From the NCBI GenBank assembly GCA_005784505.1, contig VCAZ01000001.1, positions 13,501,597 to 13,565,596 of the forward strand: 64,000 bases of DNA. The letters run 5' to 3'. Below are positions 58,495 through 64,000 of this stretch, piece by piece (position 1 is the first letter of the stretch; the number at the start of each line of letters is the position of its first letter). The position numbers were made by a program, and so were the translations under genes. Below the pieces are notes generated by a model that had not been told where the DNA came from, ran no database searches, and saw only the letters and a list, made by a program, of their open reading frames with translations. The DNA is from Bagarius yarrelli. Its lineage: Eukaryota; Chordata; Actinopteri; Siluriformes; Sisoridae.

Positions 58495-59930
58495 TATTCT
58501 TAAAAAAGTACGCTAAAATGTGTCCTTTTTTACACTAATATAGTTAAGTTCATTGTTTACCCCATCTGCTTTCTTTATTGCCCTATGTGCTTGGCTGTAT
58601 GCAAGTTGCGCATATAGTACACAAAAAGTACTAAAAGATAACTTGCTATTTTCCTGTTACAGGTCTCCAAATAGTTGGGATGGGGTATGTTTACCATGGT
58701 GTAGCATCTCCTCTTCATTTCAAAACAGTTTGAAGATGTCTGGGCATCAAGCTTATGAGTTTTGGACGTTTTCTGGAGCCTGATACAGGTTTTTCAGCTG
58801 CTAAAGAGTTAGTGATTGACATATATTTTATTTAATGATTCACAAAATCGTCTCTATAGGTGAAAGATCTAAAGTGCAGACAGGTTAATTTAGCACCTGG
58901 ACTCTTCTATTATGAAGTCATGCTGTTGTTATAGCTGCAGTATGTGGTTTTGCATCAGACATGCTGTCTATTAAACTGAATGCTGATAACATGCTGGAAG
59001 GTCTCCTTCCTCTTTAGCCCGGAGGTCACTGCGTCTGTAAATTTTAACAAGACATATAACACTTTTCCACTTTAAATCAGTCCATTTGGCCCACAGGACA
59101 CGTCAGGGCGTCTGGACCATCTGAATGAAGAAAAAAACATGCTTTACACTGAATGTCATTGTCTGGATTTACTCTATAAAAGAGTTGCGAAATAAAGTTT
59201 CTATTTGACCTAAAATGTCCCATAATTCCTGAGCAGCCAGTGTACTATGAAAAAGGTTAAACTTTAAGCTTTTCTCCTTTGAAAAGCCAGGTTGAACACG
59301 GGTATGGGGGTAGTCCTTCCGACCCAAACACAAAGTGCTTATGCTTACCCATCTATTTCTAATGCATTTAAACACAAATACTTTCACACTCTTTTAAGTG
59401 CTAGAATGGCAAAATACAGATTTCATTGGCTCACATCGACATTGGTGAAACACCCGACCGATCTCACATTAGCTGTTCATAAAGCATCTCAGATATGTAT
59501 TACCAACTCTATGTAAAAAAAAACAAACCCTTTTTCAGATTACAGCTCCTGCTATGAGAGCTTATTTGATGTGACAGCGCTTTGATCGGCTGTAGACCGT
59601 CTATAATCCTTGCCAGACATTCATAAAAAAAAGATTTGACTTGGAAGCCAGGACTAAAGGGATGTTATTTAATAGAGAATAAAAAGCATATTTTTCACTT
59701 TAGCTGCCTGAAAATGATCCGATGGTATTATAACAAAAAAAAAAAGATTTTTTTTTACATATCCATGATTCCATTCACTAGAGCCAGGAGAAGATATGCA
59801 GCTCTATAAAATAACATGATGCTGAAACCATGTTGTTTTACTTTGCACTTGTGATTATTAGATGATAAACATTGTTGTGCATGCTGCTAAATGTTATGCT
59901 AACTATTACTATTTTGAACTACCTCAACCT
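58495..59930. other. Unannotated DNA
   Basis: No gene recognised. Confidence 0.5.
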
Positions 59931-59988
59931 ACAAATATGCACACACACTCAACCTTCAAGCCATCCGGCTGCTCAACACAGAACTGAA

Positions 59989-60022
<34 letters not shown>

Positions 60023-60195
60023 TCAACACAAGTAGACTGGAAAAAAAGACTATTTCATGTCTTACCTCATTTTACAATATGGTTGGCGCTATTGCGTTAT
60101 GTTCCGTTCTCTATTGTCTTCTTTGCACTGTCTTTGTAATGTTTGTATCTGCTATATATTGTTGAACTGACAATAAAGCTCCTTGAACTTGAACT
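59931..60195 (+). repeat. Probable LINE 3' end with an internal CA microsatellite
   Basis: One frame reads AIRLLNTELNY at 59956-59990, similar to the end of fish non-LTR reverse transcriptases by recall. A CA run follows (59991-60020), then 'gttgaactgacaataaagct' and 'ccttgaacttgaac', a common fish LINE tail ending in short repeats. Only the last few hundred bases are left. Confidence 0.55.
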
Positions 60196-61284
60196 ATTTT
60201 GCAAGTGCATTTTATTTACTAGTGGACAAAGTAGAGTACTTAAATTAGATTTTTAACTCGATCAGACGCATTGGTTATACACATCTAAATTAAATTAAGT
60301 GCATGGTGCATAAAAATGAAAAGCTTTGTTGACACTATTCTGTCTCTGCAGTTTCTTTGAGGTAGTTTATGAAAGCCATGTGCCTTTTTTCCTGCTGACT
60401 CCAGCCATCCTGATTTAGCAAAGCAAGCATGAGTGTGTTGTGTGTAGAGCATCACACTGTAAAGCCCACCTCAGTGCAGCAGACGTGGAGCGCAACTGAT
60501 CTCCAGCCATTTTGCATGCTGCTGGGATGTGTGAAGGGCTATGGTTTTGCCCTTGAACAAAGTGGAATCAAAGCTAACAGTAATGACTAGTCAAATGCTC
60601 TCTTAGTCTAAAGAGCCTGGGAGAGAAAAATATAGATAAAAAAAATACCAATATTAAATATTAATATTATTATCAGAAAAATGATAAAATGTGTATTGTA
60701 TAGGTTCAGACAAGTATGGTGAACTTCACTGTAAGTGTGTAGGGGATGAATCATTGCATTTAAGCGTTGCATTCAAGCGTTGCCTCACCCATTGTTATTT
60801 ATTTACTGCTTCCCTTGTGTACTTTATTAAAGAAAAGTAATATTTAAAACCAGTGGTCAGAGGTGCATTTGGTACCTGGGCATTTACCCGACTGATACAC
60901 CTCCTAATACCACCACTACCACGTCGCAATTATAGAAACCATCAATACTATATGCAATAAAACACGGTGTGAAATTACAGAGAGGCATTTCACATATTGA
61001 GGGAGAATATTTTTTTATTAAGAAACCCAGTTAAGACTCCAAACCTCTACACTACAACCGCAACTGTACCGCATACATCATCTGGTGCAGTTTAGAATCA
61101 ATATTTATCTAATAACATGACAAAAACAAAAACTATTTAAATGAAATATATAATACATTTTAAGGCCGAAGCCAGCAGTATTGCTGGTCCCTTTTCTAGT
61201 ATACAAGAAACAGTCCTATTGCTAATATAGTTTAAGTAACATCAGCCAGCACTACTGATTCTGAAGGTTCTGGGAATATTAGAT
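60196..61284. other. Unannotated AT-rich DNA
   Basis: No gene recognised. Confidence 0.5.
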
Positions 61285-61463
61285 TTGCATTTACATTTGG
61301 CAGACACCCTTATCCAGAGCGACTTACAATATTCCTTGTTAAACAACTGAGGGTTAAGGGCCTTGCTCAAGGGCCCAACAGTGGTGGCTTGGTGGAGCTG
61401 GGAATCGAACCCACAACCTTCGGGTTGGTAATCCAACACCTTAACCATGAGCCACCACTTCCC
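61285..61463 (-). repeat. tRNA-derived SINE (type 1), best-preserved copy
   Basis: Reversed blocks are 'catttggcagacacccttat', 'ccagagcgacttacaatatt', 'agggttaagggccttgctca', 'gggcccaacagtggtggctt', B-box 'gctgggaatcgaacccacaa' and head 'aacaccttaaccatgagcca'. One base is lost in the A-box region ('aaccatgagcc' for 'aaccactgagcc'). Used here as the reference for type 1. Confidence 0.93.
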
Positions 61464-61898
61464 ACATGGCAACACATAGAGGCTAAAATCTGATTGGACA
61501 AAAAATGTAACATCCACATAGATGTACTGGAGTCAGTTCAGCCGAGAGAAACGCTATGAAATGATAGAATAAATTAATTACGTTAATTACTGTAAATTAT
61601 TACAGTTCAATGGAACAAATTTTAGAATTGAGGTTGTAAATGTAGGTCAGCTTCTGATAGTGTTTAGGCAGCAGAAAAGGACTTGGTGGCCCTGACTGCC
61701 CATCACTGTTTAAAACAAAATTAACTACATTCCCACACATTGTTAACTGATATTTCTATACTTTTTCTTACTATTCCTGTGTCCTGTGTACCCAGAGCCA
61801 GACTGACGGCAGAAGGTCTGGGCTGTATAGAAGCTTTTATTGGCAGAAATAGTGAATATTCAAAGCAACCAATTGCAGTTCATTTTGTGCAGAGTTTT
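61464..61898. other. Unannotated DNA
   Basis: No gene recognised. Confidence 0.5.
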
Positions 61899-62101
61899 GG
61901 CCGCATTTACACTGCTTGTATCAAGTGACCCGATTTTTTCCATTTTTTTTCCTCTAATGTGGCACAGATCGGATATGATCAACGATCGTGTAAGCAGGAA
62001 AAATTATAACTTAGCAATCAATGCGCCCAGGCTGCAGCTATTCTCTTTTTTTCCTCCAGCTAAAGAAATGATGCGAAAGTAACATACTAAATAATCGACC
62101 G

Positions 62102-62249
62102 GTGCTGTGATGTAGTGGGTTATAAGGTGCCGGCACCCTCATTTGCAGTTGCGCTCTGGCGACCCGGGTTCAACTCTGGCTTGGGTACTTTCCAGTCCCT
62201 CCCTCTTTCTCTCTCTATTTGTCCTATAAATAAAGGGAAAATGCCCAAA
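62102..62249 (+). repeat. tRNA-derived SINE (type 4)
   Basis: Head 'tgctgtgatgtagtgggtta', 'caccctcatttgcagttgcg', B-box 'gcgacccgggttcaactctg', pyrimidine-rich 'ccctccctctttctctctct' and an 'ataaataaagggaaaa' end. The same family is seen reversed at 40880-40986. Confidence 0.7.
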
Positions 62250-62253
62250 TATA

Positions 62254-63022
62254 CACTATATTGCCAAAAGTATTCGCTCACCCATCCAAATAATCTGAAT
62301 CGGGTGTTTCAATCACTTCCATGGCCACAGGTGTATAAAATCAAGCACCTAGGCATGCAGACTGTTTTTATTTGTGAAAGAATGGATCGCTCTCAGGAGC
62401 TCAGTGAATTCCAGCGTGGAACTGTGATAGGATGCCACCTGTGCAACAAGTCCAGTCGTGAAATTTTCTTGCTCCTAAATATTCCACAGTCAACTTTCAG
62501 CTGTATTATAAAAACGTGGAAGCGTTCGGGAACGACAGCAACTCAGCCACGAAGTGGTAGGCCACGTAAACTGACGGAGCGGGGTCAGTGGATTATGAGG
62601 CGCATTGTGCGAAGAGATCGCCAACTTTCTGCAGAGTCAATCGCTACAGACCTCCAAACTTCATGTGGCCTTCAGATTAGCTCAAGAACAGTGCGCAGAG
62701 AGCTTCATGGAATGGGTTTCCATGGCCGAGCAGCTGCATCTAAGCCATACATCACCAAGTGCCATGCAAAGCGTCGGATGCAGTGGTGTAAAGCACGCCG
62801 CCACTGGACTCTAGAGCAGTGGAGACGCTTTCTCTGGAGTGACGAATCGCGCTTCTCCATCTGGCAACCTGATGGACAAGTCTGGGTTTGGCGGTTGCCA
62901 GAAGAACGGTCCTTGTCTGACTGCATTGTGCCAAGTGTAAAGTTTGGTGGAGGGGGGATTATGGTGTGGGGTTGTTTTTCAGGAGCTGGGCTTGGCCCCT
63001 TAGTTCCATTGAAAGGAACTCT
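62254..63022 (+). mobile_element. Tc1/mariner element, 3'-truncated (family A)
   Basis: The left end 'cactatattgccaaaagtat' plus tcgctcacccatcc follows a TA (62252-62253). A transposase frame follows. Recognisable element sequence stops in 'aaaggaactct' at about 63022. The second half, including the right inverted repeat, is missing. About 50 bp later the MITE's right end appears, so the truncation probably happened by deletion inside the composite. Confidence 0.9.
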
Positions 63023-63071
63023 AAGTACGGATATACAAAATGGTAATTGGGCATCAAGATCTGCAGTGTAA
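62382..63071 (+). pseudogene. Tc1-type transposase, C-terminally truncated but with an open frame
   Basis: From the ATG at 62382, MDRSQELSEFQRGTVIGCHL begins a paired-like helix-turn-helix domain. A GRPRKL AT-hook-like motif follows at about residue 60, then the second helix-turn-helix (to about residue 120). The start of the DDE domain is WSDESRFSIW with the first catalytic Asp, and then GGGGIMVWGCFSG. About 213 codons belong to the element with no stop or frameshift; the last 16 codons to the TAG/TAA at 63069-63071 are foreign. Family members are usually about 340 residues, so the second Asp and the Glu are missing. It could bind inverted repeats in principle but cannot cut. The frame is open upstream to 62115, through SINE sequence, by chance. 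The intact frame marks this as the youngest Tc1 coding relic here. Confidence 0.92.
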
Positions 63072-63080
63072 ATGCAGCCT

Positions 63081-63227
63081 ATATTTACATTTAAAAAAAA
63101 TAGCAGACATTTTTAACCAGAGCGTTTTAAGTAAAAAAAAAAAATCTAAGCAGTCGAGGGTTAAGGGCCTTAATCTTACAATGTGATCAGCAGTCCAACA
63201 CCTTAACTACTGAGCTACTACTTCCAC
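63081..63227 (-). repeat. Degraded SINE (type 1)
   Basis: 'tagcagacatttttaaccag', 'gtcgagggttaagggcctta', 'cagtccaacaccttaactac' and 'tgagctactacttcca' follow type 1 in reverse with an A12 insertion. It abuts the right end of the composite. Confidence 0.75.
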
Positions 63228-64000
63228 AGGGAAGTCAATGTCTCTACAATGACAGACCAGGGTGCAAACATAGATCATTTATCAGCATGACTGGTTGAGC
63301 ATAATGTATTAGAAACCTTTCTGATTCTCATTTATAAAGCAAGGCTAGTCTAAGCACCAAGTGCATCGTCAATGACAATTTCTTTTGCCTTCCATTCCTC
63401 TGAGATGTCTTTTTCTTTCTGCATATAAAATCCTACTTTTTTGTATTTTTCTATCTCTTATTCCGTGTCCTACTCTAACATTTCTATCTTCTCTATGGCT
63501 CTTTGATTGCTGCTTTGGCATTTGCTCCTGTAACACACCTTGTACTTGATTCCTTGTGACATTAAGCTTGGCACACCACATTAAACTTTCTGTATGTGTG
63601 TGTGTGTGTGTGTGTGTCTGTGCAGGGTGTAAAACCAAATCGGTTCTTTTTAGTCAGTTATTCGTCAGTTAACTTTTTTCTACTTCAGCATCCCCTCGAC
63701 TGCTTGGATGCTATTCTATGGAGCGTAAACATTAGGGCATGTTATACTAACATCCGGGTACATAAAGAATGAAATTAGCTAGAATTCTGCCCTTTTTGTG
63801 TGCCTTTTATTGCTGTCTGGATGTGAGAGTTTAATTACCTAAGAGAAATAAAAAAATAAATACATGTAAATGTAAGCATACATTTAATGAAGTGTGAAAG
63901 TTGATATGACTTTATCAATATATGAATTTAGGATTAATTTTTTCCAGCTCATACTGCATACATTTTTTTTTCTATGATGTTTTTGACATGTTATTTTAGC
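63228..64000. other. Unannotated DNA with a GT microsatellite
   Basis: A GT run lies at 63595-63617. No gene recognised up to the window end. Confidence 0.5.

Larger units (their letters stand above)
61899..63079. mobile_element. Composite: MITE split by a SINE and a truncated Tc1
   Basis: The left end 'ggccgcatttacactgc' (61899-61915) and the right end 'gcagtgtaaatgcagcc' (63063-63079) are inverted copies with 16 of 17 matches. MITE-like interior ('gtgacccgattttttccatt', 'agatcggatatgatcaacga') is seen on the left. Between the ends lie a type 4 SINE and a Tc1 element. No flanking target duplication was found, so the superfamily is open. Confidence 0.6.

Noticed and set aside
62115..62381. 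N-terminal extension of the transposase frame
   Set aside because: These 89 codons are read through a SINE and the Tc1 inverted repeat; the family start is the ATG at 62382.

Overview
The window looks like ordinary nuclear DNA from a ray-finned fish. It is AT-rich, has almost no long open frames, and is full of CA, GA, CTAT and TA microsatellites, tRNA-derived SINEs and Tc1/mariner elements of fish type. The commonest Tc1-derived repeat ends in a form of 'ggccaaaagtttgtggacac' and is reminiscent of the degenerate Tc1-like elements known from catfishes. A siluriform or other otophysan host is my best guess, but it rests on recalled repeat families. I see no prokaryotic, viral or organellar gene and no complete host gene.

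Host coding content: the only believable host exon is on the minus strand at 20592-20523. It has an ATG in good context, 23 codons of signal-peptide character, and a consensus donor (GAG|GTAAGA) in phase 1, with a GC-box about 100 nt upstream of the ATG. The gene would continue leftwards, and I recognise none of its other exons. Everything else that encodes recognisable protein is transposon-derived.

Layout: 1-13 kb is mostly unannotated AT-rich DNA with a few SINEs and Tc1 relics. At 13.2-20 kb there is a SINE whose 5' head is repeated eight times (13492-13650) and several Tc1 relics. 20.5-20.8 kb holds the putative first exon and its upstream region. 21.9-25.9 kb holds a SINE, a complete but internally deleted Tc1 element with both inverted repeats and TA target sites (23531-24521), and compound microsatellites. 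27.8-28.8 kb is a Tc1 relic split by two different SINEs. 30.66-32.08 kb is a second end-to-end Tc1 element with a decayed transposase. At 33.4-35.7 kb there are a possible hAT trace, a decayed Tc1 of another lineage and a diverged 122-bp tandem duplication. 38-44 kb carries SINEs, a 408-bp MITE, a SINE-in-SINE nest with target duplication and a perfect 19-bp-arm palindrome. 46-55 kb carries a SINE with an 8-bp target duplication, a TCCTA pentanucleotide array with higher-order structure, and a LINE 3' end. 55.7-64 kb contains a hAT-type MITE with target duplication, a LINE-type tail, and a nest at 61.9-63.1 kb where a MITE holds a SINE and a 3'-truncated Tc1 whose transposase frame is still open for about 213 codons.

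At least five distinct Tc1-like lineages are present, and none encodes an intact transposase. I found no novel gene system. The points most worth checking are the signal-peptide exon, the SINE-head array, the nested insertions that give relative ages, the pentanucleotide array and the near-perfect palindrome.
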